This document shows positions 38,112 to 46,907 of a DNA stretch of 64,000 nt, piece by piece. Within the stretch, counting starts at the first letter, position 1, and each line of letters starts with the position of its first letter. A program made the translations under genes and the position numbers. This DNA is from an uncultured Clostridia bacterium (GTDB taxonomy: Bacteria; Bacillota; Clostridia; Oscillospirales; Acutalibacteraceae). The notes beneath the pieces are model-generated. The model saw only the letters and a program-made list of their open reading frames with translations. It made no database searches and was not told the DNA's origin. Location: positions 1 through 64,000 of the forward strand of contig CALWVT010000002.1 in assembly GCA_944385055.1 (NCBI GenBank), written 5' to 3'.

Positions 38112-39740
38112 ATGTTACAATTGTCCAACGCGGGCCTTTCGGACCGCAGCGCGTGGGAGGCAGCCGGCTATGCGCTGCCGCAGTACGACCGTGCCGCGAT
38201 GATCACGCGCACGAAGGAAAACCCGTTCTGGGTCCATTTTGGCGCCGGGAACATCTTCCGCGCGTTCCAGGCAAACGTCGCGCAGAACCTTTTAAATGCC
38301 GGCACGCTCGACCGCGGCATCGTCGTCTCCGAGGGCTTCGACGAGGAAATCCTCTCGTCGGTCTATGACCCGTGCGATAACTTGAGCGTCCTCGTCACGC
38401 TCAAAGCCGACGGCTCCGTCGAGAAATCCGTCGTCGCCTCCGTCGCGGAAGCGCTCTCGGCCGAATCCGTCGGCTGCGCGGGCTTTGCGCGCTTAAAGGA
38501 AATCTTCGAGAAGGATTCTTTGCAGATTGTGAGCTTCACGATTACGGAAAAGGGCTACAGCCTCCAGAACGCGCGCGGCGAGACGGCCCCGGCCGTCGCG
38601 GCCGATTTTGCGGCCGGCCCCGAAAAGGCGGAAAGCTACATGGGGAAGGTCACGGCGCTTTTATACCACCGCTATGAATCGGGCGCCAAGCCGGTCGCGA
38701 TGGTCAGCATGGACAACTGCTCCCACAACGGCGACAAGCTCTACGCGGCCGTCAAGGCCTTTGCCGAGAATTGGGAGAAAAACGGCGTCGTAAAGCCCGG
38801 CTTCCTTTCGTACGTCAACGACCCCGCGAAGGTCTCGTTCCCGTGGACGATGATCGATAAGATTACCCCGCGCCCGGACGACTCCATCCGCGAGATGCTC
38901 GAGAAAGATGGCGTCACGCCGTGCGCGCCCGTCGTCACCGCGAAGCACACGTACACGGCCCCGTTCGTCAACGCCGAGGAGTGCCAGTACCTCGTCATCG
39001 AGGACGCGTTCCCGAACGGCCGCCCGGCCCTCGAAAAGGGCGGCTTCCTGTTCTGCGACCGCGACACGGTCAATAACTGCGAGCGCATGAAGGTTTGCAC
39101 GTGCTTAAACCCGCTGCACACCGCCTTGGCCGTGTTCGGCTGCCTATTGGGCTATACGCGCATCTCCGAAGAGATGAAAAACCCGCTTCTGCGCAAGCTC
39201 GTCGAGCGCATCGGCTACACCGAGGGCCTGCCGGTCGTCATCGACCCGGGCGTGCTCTCGCCGAAGCAGTTTATCGATGAGGTCCTAAACGTCCGCATCC
39301 CGAACCCGTTTATGCCCGATACCCCGCAGCGCATCGCGACGGATACCTCCCAGAAGCTCTCGATTCGCTACGGCGAGACGATTAAAAATTATTTGGCCAC
39401 AGACCCCGAAAAGGTCGACTCCCTCGTCGGCATCCCGCTCGTGTTCGCGGGCTGGCTGCGGTATTTGATGGGCATCGACGACGCAGGCAACGCCTTCACG
39501 CCGAGCCCCGACCCGCTTTACGAGACGGCGTCCGCGTACGTCAAGGACGTAAAGCTCGGCGCTCCACTCGACGAAGCCGCCGCCTGCGAGAAGCTCCTGC
39601 CGCTTTTGTCGAACGCGCAGATCTTCGGCGTCGACCTGCACGCGTTGGGCATGGACAAGAAAGTCGTCTCGGCGTTCTGCGAGATGTGCAAGGGCCCGGG
39701 CGCCGTCGCGAAGACGCTCGAAGCGCACGTAAACGCCTGA
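38112..39740 (+). CDS. uxuB: Mannitol-dehydrogenase-family oxidoreductase, D-mannonate oxidoreductase (fructuronate reductase)
   Basis: 542 residues. N-terminal NAD-binding region (FWVHFGAGNIFRAFQANVAQ) and C-terminal helical mannitol-DH domain with KPGFLSYVNDPAKVSFPWTMIDK. It reduces D-fructuronate to D-mannonate with NADH. The choice of fructuronate rather than mannitol rests on the neighbours eda and uxaC in the same orientation. GGGAG precedes ATG 38112. First gene of the uronate operon. Confidence 0.85.
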   Translation: MLQLSNAGLSDRSAWEAAGYALPQYDRAAMITRTKENPFWVHFGAGNIFRAFQANVAQNLLNAGTLDRGIVVSEGFDEEILSSVYDPCDNLSVLVTLKADGSVEKSVVASVAEALSAESVGCAGFARLKEIFEKDSLQIVSFTITEKGYSLQNARGETAPAVAADFAAGPEKAESYMGKVTALLYHRYESGAKPVAMVSMDNCSHNGDKLYAAVKAFAENWEKNGVVKPGFLSYVNDPAKVSFPWTMIDKITPRPDDSIREMLEKDGVTPCAPVVTAKHTYTAPFVNAEECQYLVIEDAFPNGRPALEKGGFLFCDRDTVNNCERMKVCTCLNPLHTALAVFGCLLGYTRISEEMKNPLLRKLVERIGYTEGLPVVIDPGVLSPKQFIDEVLNVRIPNPFMPDTPQRIATDTSQKLSIRYGETIKNYLATDPEKVDSLVGIPLVFAGWLRYLMGIDDAGNAFTPSPDPLYETASAYVKDVKLGAPLDEAAACEKLLPLLSNAQIFGVDLHALGMDKKVVSAFCEMCKGPGAVAKTLEAHVNA

Positions 39741-39834
39741 GTTTTCTTTCGTATATCCTATTTATCATTTCTCCATTCGTATTCTCTTTTTATCCCAATT
39801 TACAGGCCCAAGTTACAGGAGGGACAAACCCGTC

Positions 39835-40473
39835 ATGGAAAACTTAGAAGAACTGTTCCGCAAGATCGGCGTCGTGCCGGTCATCGCCATCAAAGACGCC
39901 GATACGGCCGTCCCGCTCGCGAAGGCGCTCGTCAAAGGCGGCCTGCCCGCCGCGGAGGTCACGTTCCGCACCGACGCCGCCGAGGAATCCATCCGCCGCA
40001 TGGCCGCCGAAGTGCCGGAAATCTACGTGTGCGCCGGCACCGTGCTCGACCCCGAGACGGCCGAACGCGCCGTCAAGGCCGGTGCGCGCGCGATCATCAG
40101 CCCCGGCTTAAACCTCGACACGATCGACTGGTGCCTCTCCCACGACGTGCCGGTCATCCCGGGCACGATGACGCCGACGGAAGTCGAGCTGTGCATGCGC
40201 AAGGGGCTTCGCTTCGTGAAATTCTTCCCGGCCAAGGCGGCCGGCGGCGTGCCGATGCTCAACGCGTTCGCGGGCCCGTACGCCTCGATGCACTTCATGC
40301 CCACCGGCGGCGTCAAGCCCGATAACCTTGCGGACTTTTTAGGCTGCAAGAACGTCGTCGCCTGCGGCGGCACGTGGATTGTCCCGGGCGACGCGTTGGC
40401 AAACGGCGACTTCGCCGCGATTGAAAAGCTTGCAAGCGACGCGGCCGCGCAGGTGCGCGAAATCCGCGGTTAA
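39835..40473 (+). CDS. eda: 2-keto-3-deoxy-6-phosphogluconate (KDPG) / KHG aldolase
   Basis: 212 residues, class I aldolase barrel. Schiff-base lysine K129 lies in RFVKFFPAKAAGG; VTFRTDAAEESI and GTVLDPETAERAV match the family. It cleaves KDPG to pyruvate and glyceraldehyde-3-phosphate, the last step of uronate breakdown. A partial terminator (40507-40567) separates it from uxaC. Confidence 0.93.
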   Translation: MENLEELFRKIGVVPVIAIKDADTAVPLAKALVKGGLPAAEVTFRTDAAEESIRRMAAEVPEIYVCAGTVLDPETAERAVKAGARAIISPGLNLDTIDWCLSHDVPVIPGTMTPTEVELCMRKGLRFVKFFPAKAAGGVPMLNAFAGPYASMHFMPTGGVKPDNLADFLGCKNVVACGGTWIVPGDALANGDFAAIEKLASDAAAQVREIRG

Positions 40474-40506
40474 TGTTTTACTTGTTTCCTTCTTCCAAAT
40501 CTTCGT

Positions 40507-40567
40507 GAGAGGCGGTGCAGCAGCGTTTTCAGGGAAAACCCTTGCCTGCGCCGCTTTCTCTTTTTTT
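40507..40567 (+). terminator. Intra-operon terminator between eda and uxaC
   Basis: Outer stem GAGA-GCGG/CCGC-TCTC with internal loop, followed by TTTTTTT (40561-40567). Imperfect stem, so likely partial read-through to uxaC. Confidence 0.55.
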
Positions 40568-40619
40568 GGAATCGGAAGCGCGAGAATTTTGCTGATCATT
40601 TCCAATAGGAGGAATCCCC

Positions 40620-42035
40620 ATGAAACCGTTTATGGATAAGGACTTTTTGCTCGACACGCCGACCGCCCGCGAGCTCTTCCACGAGTTTGCCGAAAAGGCC
40701 CCGATTATCGACTACCACTGCCACATTAGCCCGAAGGAAATCGCGGAAAACCGCTCGTTTGACAATATCACGCAGGTGTGGCTCGGCGGCGACCACTACA
40801 AATGGCGCCAGATGCGCTCAAACGGCGTCGAGGAGCGCTGCATCACCGGCGATGCGCCCGACCGCGAGAAATTCCAGAAATGGGCCGAGACGCTCGAGAT
40901 GGCGATCGGAAACCCGCTGTTCCACTGGAGCCATTTGGAGCTGCAGCGCTATTTCGATTACCACGGCGTCTTGACCGGCGAGACCGCCGAAGAGGTTTGG
41001 AACCTGTGCAATGAAAAGCTCAGAAGCCCCGACATGCGCGCGCGCAGTCTCATCGAGCGCTCGAACGTCAAGCTCCTGTGCACGACCGACGACCCGGCCG
41101 ACGACCTGCACTGGCACGCCGTCATCCGCGACGACCCGACGTTCTCCGTTCTGGTCCTGCCCGCGTGGCGCCCGGACAAGGTGCTCCACATCGAGAAGGC
41201 CGATTTCGCGCCGTATCTTGAGACCCTCGGCGCGGCGGCCGGCATGGAGATTAAAACCTACGACGACTTAAAGAAGGCCCTGCAAAAGCGCATGGATTTC
41301 TTCGCGGAAATGGGCTGTTTAGTCAGCGACCACAGCCTCGATTACGTGATGTACGCGCCCGCGAGCGAGGAGGAGGCCGCCGCGATCTTCCGGAAGAAGC
41401 TCTCCGGCGAAACGCTCTCGATGGACGAAGTGCGCCGCTACCAGACCGTGTTCATGCAGTTCGCCGCCGGGGAATACCACAAGCGCGGCTGGGTCATGCA
41501 GCTGCACTATGCGCCCAAGCGCGACAATAACACGCGCATGTACGAGAAATTAGGCCCCGACACCGGCTTTGACTGCATCAGCACGTACACGCCCTCCGCG
41601 GAGCTCGCCGATTTCCTCGATTCCCTCGAGCGGACGGGAACCCTGCCGAAGACGATCCTTTACAGCTTAAACCCCGCCGACGACGCGGCCATCGGCACGA
41701 TTATCGGCTGCTTCCAGAATTCGGACGCCATCGGGAAGATCCAGCAGGGTTCCGCGTGGTGGTTTAACGACAACAAGGTCGGCATGACAAACCAGCTGAC
41801 GTCGCTCGGCAATCTCGGCCTGCTCGGCAATTTCGTCGGCATGCTCACGGATTCGAGGAGTTTCCTGTCCTATCCGCGCCACGAATATTTCCGCCGCATT
41901 TTCTGCAATCTCATCGGCGGCTGGGTCGAAAACGGCGAGTTCCCGAAGGACATGCGGCTGCTTCAAAAGATTGTAAAGGGTGTGTCTTATAATAACGCGG
42001 TGCGGTATTTTCACTTCCCGCTTGCCGCGTACTAA
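40620..42035 (+). CDS. uxaC: Uronate isomerase
   Basis: 471 residues, amidohydrolase-fold enzyme. The metal-binding HxH is in IIDYHCHISPKEIAEN; FDNITQVWLGGDHYKWRQMR and the C-terminal GWVENGEFP match UxaC. It converts D-glucuronate to D-fructuronate, or galacturonate to tagaturonate. With uxuB and eda it supplies most of the pathway; uxuA and kdgK are not in this window. Confidence 0.95.
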   Translation: MKPFMDKDFLLDTPTARELFHEFAEKAPIIDYHCHISPKEIAENRSFDNITQVWLGGDHYKWRQMRSNGVEERCITGDAPDREKFQKWAETLEMAIGNPLFHWSHLELQRYFDYHGVLTGETAEEVWNLCNEKLRSPDMRARSLIERSNVKLLCTTDDPADDLHWHAVIRDDPTFSVLVLPAWRPDKVLHIEKADFAPYLETLGAAAGMEIKTYDDLKKALQKRMDFFAEMGCLVSDHSLDYVMYAPASEEEAAAIFRKKLSGETLSMDEVRRYQTVFMQFAAGEYHKRGWVMQLHYAPKRDNNTRMYEKLGPDTGFDCISTYTPSAELADFLDSLERTGTLPKTILYSLNPADDAAIGTIIGCFQNSDAIGKIQQGSAWWFNDNKVGMTNQLTSLGNLGLLGNFVGMLTDSRSFLSYPRHEYFRRIFCNLIGGWVENGEFPKDMRLLQKIVKGVSYNNAVRYFHFPLAAY

Positions 42036-42172
42036 AGTTTTTTCTTTTTTTGCTGTGCATTTCTTACTTTTATATGCTTTCTTCTTTATGAAGATTTCTT
42101 CTTTCAAATTTGATTTGTAGCTTTTGGGTTTTGGGTTATCCTTTTTACGTCTTCTTAAAAATTTTTACTTTC

Positions 42173-42862
42173 TCCTTCGACGCGCTCGGGCCGCGCGGGG
42201 GCCCCTACTTTCTGGCCAGCAGAAAGTAGGCAAAGACTGGCCAAAGAGGGCTGCGCCCCCTTTGGAATTCCCCCCCTGACCCCCAATTTTAAAGTTTTCT
42301 TTGGCGCGCTAGAGTGGCCTGCGGCCACAACCGCGCGCCAAAAGAGGCTATAAAATCGGGGTTTGACGGAACTCCTAGCCGCTTACGCGGCAGGAGCTTC
42401 CGGGAGATTTGCGGAGGCGTTGCCGCAAAAGCCGTTTCGGACGCGGTCCCATGCGCCTTCGCGCATGATCGGCGAGCTTCCCCTTTGGGGAACGCAGGGG
42501 GCAAGGGGGCGTGGAGCCCCCAATAGGCGCGCATGACCGGCGGACGTTCCCCAATGGGGAGCATAGGGGGCAAGGGGGCGAAGCCCCCAAACCCGAAGCG
42601 GTGGAGGTGCGGCGGCCGTGGCGAGCGCGCATGCGCTCGCGCTTTCCCCAACGGCACCGAAGCTCCAGCCGCGCAAGCGGCGAGGAGTTCGGCCAGGGCG
42701 ACCGCGCCAGCGAGGACTTGGGGGTTTCCAAAGGGGGGCGTCCAGCACCCCACTTTGGTCCGGGGATTCGCAAGGGGGTGAAACTCCCTTGCGCCTGTCT
42801 TTGCCTACTTTCTGCAGGGGCAGAAAGTAGGGGCCCGGCGCGGCCCGAGCGCGTCGAAGGAA
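42173..42862. mobile_element. 690 bp MITE-like or structured-RNA-like element with 65 bp terminal inverted repeats
   Basis: Left arm 42173-42237 and right arm 42798-42862 are near-perfect inverted copies (begin TCCTTCGACGCGCTCGGGCC, end GGCAAAGAC). Each arm itself contains the hairpin CTACTTTCTG/CAGAAAGTAG. Outside the arms the AT-rich flanks are also weakly inverted. The interior is a chain of hairpins, for example GTGGCC-TGC-GGCCAC inside GGCGCGC/GCGCGCC (about 42302-42338), and a tandem duplication at 42461-42590. No transposase. Non-autonomous element or large non-coding RNA; no family recognised. Confidence 0.75.
42461..42590. repeat. Tandem 65-70 bp duplication within the element
   Basis: Two units begin GCATGA(T/C)CGGCG and end GCCCCCAA, each with a CCCC-loop-GGGG hairpin and the shared core AGGGGGCAAGGGGGCG: about 42463-42523 and 42531-42590. 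Base changes between the units preserve the pairing in the CCCC/GGGG stems. Confidence 0.8.
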
Positions 42863-42964
42863 TCAATTAGAAATTTAGAAAAGGGTAAAGAGGATAAAGC
42901 GCGTCGAAGGGAAATCGAGAAATTTCAAGAAACGTAAAATAGATCAAAGAGCCCAAAAAACAAC

Positions 42965-43012
42965 AAAAAAGTGCAGGGAGCGTTCAAAAAAACGCCACCC
43001 CTGCACTTTTTC
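42965..43012. terminator. Terminator of lacI, bidirectional
   Basis: GTGCAGGG (42971-42978) pairs with CCCTGCAC (42999-43006), with an inner CGTT/AACG pair; A6 on the left and T5 on the right. Confidence 0.85.
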
Positions 43013-43025
43013 ATTCAAACCAAAA

Positions 43026-44015
43026 TCAAAATAAAGTCGTCCCCCGCGGGACAATCGTCGCCGAGTAGGTGCTCTTCTGCGGCACATCTTTTTGCTGCAG
43101 CACCTGCATCAGAAGCGATACCGCCGTCGCACATAAAAACTCCACACGGTTGTCAACCGTCGTCAGCTCCGGCGTGCTGCACGTCGAAAGCAGGGAGTTG
43201 TTGTACCCCGCAACCTGTAAATCCTCCGGCAGGCGCTTTTCGTGCGCGAGCGCATACTTGACGGCCCCAACCGCAAGGCCGTCGTCTGCCGCCAGAACGG
43301 CATCAAAGTCCGCCACCGGGCACTGCTCCAAAAACGCCCGCGCCTCGTCAAACGAACCCGGGCACGCGAAACACCGCCCGCCGGAAAGCCCCGCCTCCTC
43401 ACAGGCGCGCGAAAACCCCGCGCATTTGCGCGCGCTGCTGTCGCTGAAATACCGGTACAGATACACCGGGCTGCACGCGCCGGCCTTTAACACCTTCTGC
43501 GTCAATTCATACGTCGCCTGCTCGTCGTCACACAAAATGCCATATACGTTTTCCCCATTTAAAGAGCCATTTAAAAGGAAAACCGGCACCTTCTGCGCCG
43601 CCTGCAATAGATAGGCGTTTCCCTCTTTCGTCGATTCAATAAACTGGGAACCGACCAAAAACAGCGCGTCCACATTGCGCCGCAGCAGCAGCTCCAAATA
43701 AGCCTGCTTGTCCTTTAACGCGTACCCCGTGCAGCAGAGCATCGCCGTGTAGCCGTTTTCGCGCAGCTCCCGCTCGAGATACTGCACCGCCTGCGCGAGA
43801 TATACGTCCGAGGCGTCCGCGCACAGCATGCCCACCGTCTGCATGGAATTAAGCCCCAAGCTGCGCGCAAAGGCGTTTGGCATATACCCCGCCTGTTCAA
43901 TGACGGCCAGCACGCGCGCCCGCGTGGCCGCGCTGACTTTGTCGCTGCCGTTGAGCACACGGGATACGGTGGCGATGGAAACGCCCGCCTTTTTGGAAAT
44001 ATCATAGATGTTCAT
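43026..44015 (-). CDS. LacI/GalR-family transcriptional regulator
   Basis: 329 residues: N-terminal HTH and hinge (IYDISKKAGVSIATVSRVLNG, hinge near YMPNAFARSL) and a periplasmic-binding-protein-like sugar sensor (VGMLCADASDVYLAQAV). GAGGG lies 10 nt upstream of ATG 44015. Adjacent to the uronate genes. The LacI-style palindrome in this window lies at the GH31 promoter (29814-29837), 13 kb away, so the actual target is uncertain. Confidence 0.92.
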   Translation of the reverse strand: MNIYDISKKAGVSIATVSRVLNGSDKVSAATRARVLAVIEQAGYMPNAFARSLGLNSMQTVGMLCADASDVYLAQAVQYLERELRENGYTAMLCCTGYALKDKQAYLELLLRRNVDALFLVGSQFIESTKEGNAYLLQAAQKVPVFLLNGSLNGENVYGILCDDEQATYELTQKVLKAGACSPVYLYRYFSDSSARKCAGFSRACEEAGLSGGRCFACPGSFDEARAFLEQCPVADFDAVLAADDGLAVGAVKYALAHEKRLPEDLQVAGYNNSLLSTCSTPELTTVDNRVEFLCATAVSLLMQVLQQKDVPQKSTYSATIVPRGTTLF

Positions 44016-44327
44016 GGAATCGACGCCCTCTTTGCTGTTCCTGCGCGCACATGCGCGTGTCTTGCGCTTCTATTCTACCACAGCGCGCGGGGATTGGGAA
44101 GAGAGCCTTCGCCGCCCGATTGCCCCCGGCCGCCGGCGGGGCTTTACAATCTTCTTTCGGGACGGTACAATAAAAGAGAGTTTCGCCCGATTCGCGGGCG
44201 GCTTCCCGGCGGAAAACGGCGCCGGCCTTTCGTTTCATGAACAAATCATGAAAAAGATAGAAAAAAGATACGGAAAGATTTTTTGCTTTTTGAAATTTGT
44301 CAATACAGAGGAGAAAAGGGAGAATGT
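44016..44327. promoter_or_regulatory. Divergent leader region with DEAD-box gene promoter at 44143-44171
   Basis: TTTACA (44143-44148), 17 bp, TACAAT (44166-44171) starts an about 150 nt leader for the DEAD-box helicase, long as in cold-induced helicase genes. No gene or palindromic operator is clear in the rest. Confidence 0.6.
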
Positions 44328-45794
44328 ATGGGATTTGAACAGATGCCCCTGCAGCCGCGGCTGCTGCAGAATATACAGGCCGAGGGCTATCAGGCCCCGA
44401 CGCCGATCCAGGAGAAATCCATCCCGCAGGTGCTCGCGCGGCGCGACCTGTTCGGCTGCGCGCAGACGGGAACCGGCAAGACCGCGGCGTTTGCCGTGCC
44501 GGTCTTGTCGCTGCTTGCGCAGGAGCCCCGGCGGGGGAAAGCGCCGCGCGCCCTCGTCTTGACGCCGACGCGGGAGCTCGCGCTGCAGATTTTCGAAAAC
44601 TTCTGCGCCTTGGGAAAGGGCCTTTCCCTTCACACGTGCGTGCTCTTCGGCGGCGTCAAGCAGGGGCCGCAGGTCGCGTCTTTGGAATCCGGCGTCGATA
44701 TCCTCGTCGCGACGCCTGGGCGGCTCAACGACCTGTATCACCAGGGCTTCGTCGATTTGTCGCGGATTGAAATTTTCGTCCTCGACGAGGCGGACCGCAT
44801 GCTCGATATGGGCTTTCTGCCCGATGTTCGCCGCGTGCTCGAGAAACTCCCAGAGAAGCGGCAGAACCTCATGTTCAGCGCGACGATCCCCGAGCCGATT
44901 AAGGCCCTCGTCGACGAGATTCTGCAAAACCCGGTCCATGTGCGCGCCGCGCCGCCGGCCACGACCGTCGAAAAGGTCGAGCAGACGGTCTATTTCGTCG
45001 ACCGCGAGCAGAAACCGAAGCTGCTTCAGTGGGTGCTCGAGGACCCGCGCATCGGCTCGGCGCTCGTCTTTACGCGCACGAAGCACGGCGCCGACCGCGT
45101 CGTGCGGGACTTGACCCGCGCGGGCGTGCGCGCCGCGGCCATCCACGGCAACAAAAGCCAGAACGCGCGCCAGAAAGCGCTTTCCCAGTTTAAAAACCAC
45201 CAGCTGCGCGTGCTCGTCGCGACGGATATCGCGGCGCGCGGCCTCGACATCGAGGGCTTAACGCATGTAATCAATTACGATATCCCCGAGGTGCCCGAAA
45301 CGTACGTCCACCGCATCGGCCGCACCGCGCGCGCCGGCCGCAGCGGGGCCGCGCTGTCGTTCTGCACGATCGACGAGAAGGCCGATTTCCTCGCGATCGA
45401 GCGCCTGATCCGCCGGGAAATCCCCGAGGTCACGCAGCACCCCTACCCGATGCAGAACTGCACGCCGATGACGAAGGAGCAAAAAGAGGCCCTGCGCTTA
45501 GAAAAGCAGGCCCGCGCCGAGGCCGCCCGCGCCCGCCGCGCCGCCCGCGAGAAAGCCGGGGCGCCCGCGCGCAAAAAAGCGCCGCAGCCCCCGATTTCCC
45601 AAAAGCCGGCTTCTCAAAAACCGGCCGCGCAGCCGCCCCGCGCAAAGCGGCCATCCCCGAAAAAGGCCGCCCCCGAACAGAAGCGCCCGGCGCCGGAGCG
45701 GGGGGCGCGCCGCACGCCGCCGGCCCGCGCGTTTCGCCCGGACCTCGAAAAGTATGTGCCCAAGGGCCTGCGCCGCCCGCCGAAAAAACACTGA
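44328..45794 (+). CDS. DEAD-box ATP-dependent RNA helicase
   Basis: 488 residues. Q motif (PTPIQEKSIP), motif I A45-Q-T-G-T-G-K-T52, PTRELA, DEAD at 153-156, SAT, ARGLDIEGLTHVINYD, and HRIGRTARAG. A C-terminal tail of about 110 residues is rich in Ala, Lys, Arg and Pro and probably binds RNA. RhlE/CshA-like; acts in ribosome assembly or mRNA decay. Start ATG 44328 with AAAGGGAG upstream. Confidence 0.93.
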   Translation: MGFEQMPLQPRLLQNIQAEGYQAPTPIQEKSIPQVLARRDLFGCAQTGTGKTAAFAVPVLSLLAQEPRRGKAPRALVLTPTRELALQIFENFCALGKGLSLHTCVLFGGVKQGPQVASLESGVDILVATPGRLNDLYHQGFVDLSRIEIFVLDEADRMLDMGFLPDVRRVLEKLPEKRQNLMFSATIPEPIKALVDEILQNPVHVRAAPPATTVEKVEQTVYFVDREQKPKLLQWVLEDPRIGSALVFTRTKHGADRVVRDLTRAGVRAAAIHGNKSQNARQKALSQFKNHQLRVLVATDIAARGLDIEGLTHVINYDIPEVPETYVHRIGRTARAGRSGAALSFCTIDEKADFLAIERLIRREIPEVTQHPYPMQNCTPMTKEQKEALRLEKQARAEAARARRAAREKAGAPARKKAPQPPISQKPASQKPAAQPPRAKRPSPKKAAPEQKRPAPERGARRTPPARAFRPDLEKYVPKGLRRPPKKH

Positions 45795-45851
45795 ATCCGC
45801 CCCGAAACACCCGCCCCGCTACCCATGGATTTTAAGAGGAGGAATGACCGG

Positions 45852-46820
45852 ATGTCTCTGTCAAAGCCTTTGCGCCTTGCTCTGACGGCGCTTTCCAGAC
45901 CCGATCTGCACATCCAGAAAACGTATAAAATCGTGCGCAGCGTCACGCGCGTCACCCATTGGCCGCGGTTAAACCCGCTGTATAAGCCGTGGGACCACAA
46001 GATTTCCCGCGCAGGCCACACGGTGCCGGTGCGCATCTTTACACCCGACCACACGGAAACCCCCGCGCGGCTCTTCCTGTTTTTCCACGGCGGCGGCTGG
46101 GTGACGGGGGATATCGACTCCTACAGCGACGTGTGCGTCCGTTTGTCGAACGCCATGGGCGCCAAGGTCGCGAGCGTCGACTACGGCTTAGCGCCCGAAC
46201 ACCGCTTCCCGGAAGGGCTCGAGGACTGCTACGCCGCGATGCAGGAGGCGCTGCGCGTGGCGGGGCTTTTAAAAATGGAGGTCATCCTCATCGGCGATTC
46301 CGCCGGCGGGAACCTCGCGGCGGCCTGCTCCCTGCTGGCCCGCGACCGCGGCGGGCGCCAGGCGGACGCGCAGATTTTGCTGTATCCGAGCACCTACCCG
46401 GACCATAACCCGAACACGACGCCGTTTGCCTCCGTGCGCGAAAATGGCCGCGACAACCTTTTGACCGCCCGGCGCGTCGAGGAGTACATCGAATTGTATG
46501 AGCGCACGCCGGAAGACCGGCAGAACCCGTACTTTGCCCCGCTGATTGCCGGCGACCTGCGAAACCAGCCCCCGACGCTCGTGGTCACCGCGGAGCTCGA
46601 CCCCCTGCGCGACGAGGGGGAGGCGTATGCGAGGCGCCTGTCTTTGGCCGGCAACGCCGCCGAATGCCACCGCCTGCCCGACGCGCTGCACGGATACCTC
46701 TCCGCGATGCCGCCCGCCCCGGGCGGCGCGGCGCTTGTCCGCCGGACGTACGGCTTGATCCGCGCCTTTTTGGCGCGCCGGTCGGCCGCGGACGCGCTCG
46801 ACGGGGAACAGGCGCTTTGA
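45852..46820 (+). CDS. Alpha/beta hydrolase, hormone-sensitive-lipase (HSL) family
   Basis: 322 residues. Oxyanion motif HGGGW, nucleophile GDSAGG, acid in ELDPLRDEG, histidine in DALHGY: a complete HSL triad. Acts on a small acyl ester. Start ATG 45852 with AGAGGAGG 10 nt upstream. It precedes an acyltransferase and a DUF6320 gene in the same direction, suggesting a shared acyl-ester pathway (inference). Confidence 0.88.
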   Translation: MSLSKPLRLALTALSRPDLHIQKTYKIVRSVTRVTHWPRLNPLYKPWDHKISRAGHTVPVRIFTPDHTETPARLFLFFHGGGWVTGDIDSYSDVCVRLSNAMGAKVASVDYGLAPEHRFPEGLEDCYAAMQEALRVAGLLKMEVILIGDSAGGNLAAACSLLARDRGGRQADAQILLYPSTYPDHNPNTTPFASVRENGRDNLLTARRVEEYIELYERTPEDRQNPYFAPLIAGDLRNQPPTLVVTAELDPLRDEGEAYARRLSLAGNAAECHRLPDALHGYLSAMPPAPGGAALVRRTYGLIRAFLARRSAADALDGEQAL

Positions 46821-46842
46821 TTTCGTCCCGCAAACCGCCTCG

Positions 46843-46870
46843 GGCCCATTCGCCCTTTTTATGGGCCGGT
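46843..46870 (+). terminator. Possible stem-loop terminator after the hydrolase gene
   Basis: GGCCCAT (46843-46849) pairs with ATGGGCC (46861-46867), followed by GGTTTTG. Weak T run; may only stabilise the transcript end. Confidence 0.4.
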
Positions 46871-46907
46871 TTTGTGGTACCGTTTACGCTGAAAGGAGGC
46901 GAGCCCT

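Larger units (their letters stand above)
42036..43025. other. 990 bp non-coding region occupied by a repeat element
   Basis: AT-rich flanks surround a very GC-rich core with terminal inverted repeats (element 42173-42862). Frames inside the core are side effects of hairpins and lack ribosome sites. The right end carries the lacI terminator. Confidence 0.75.

Noticed and set aside
42289-42866. Several overlapping 70-160 codon frames on both strands of the repeat element
   Set aside because: They cover inverted and tandem repeats, overlap one another, have no ribosome sites and code for Pro/Arg/Ala-rich text typical of GC-rich hairpins read as protein.
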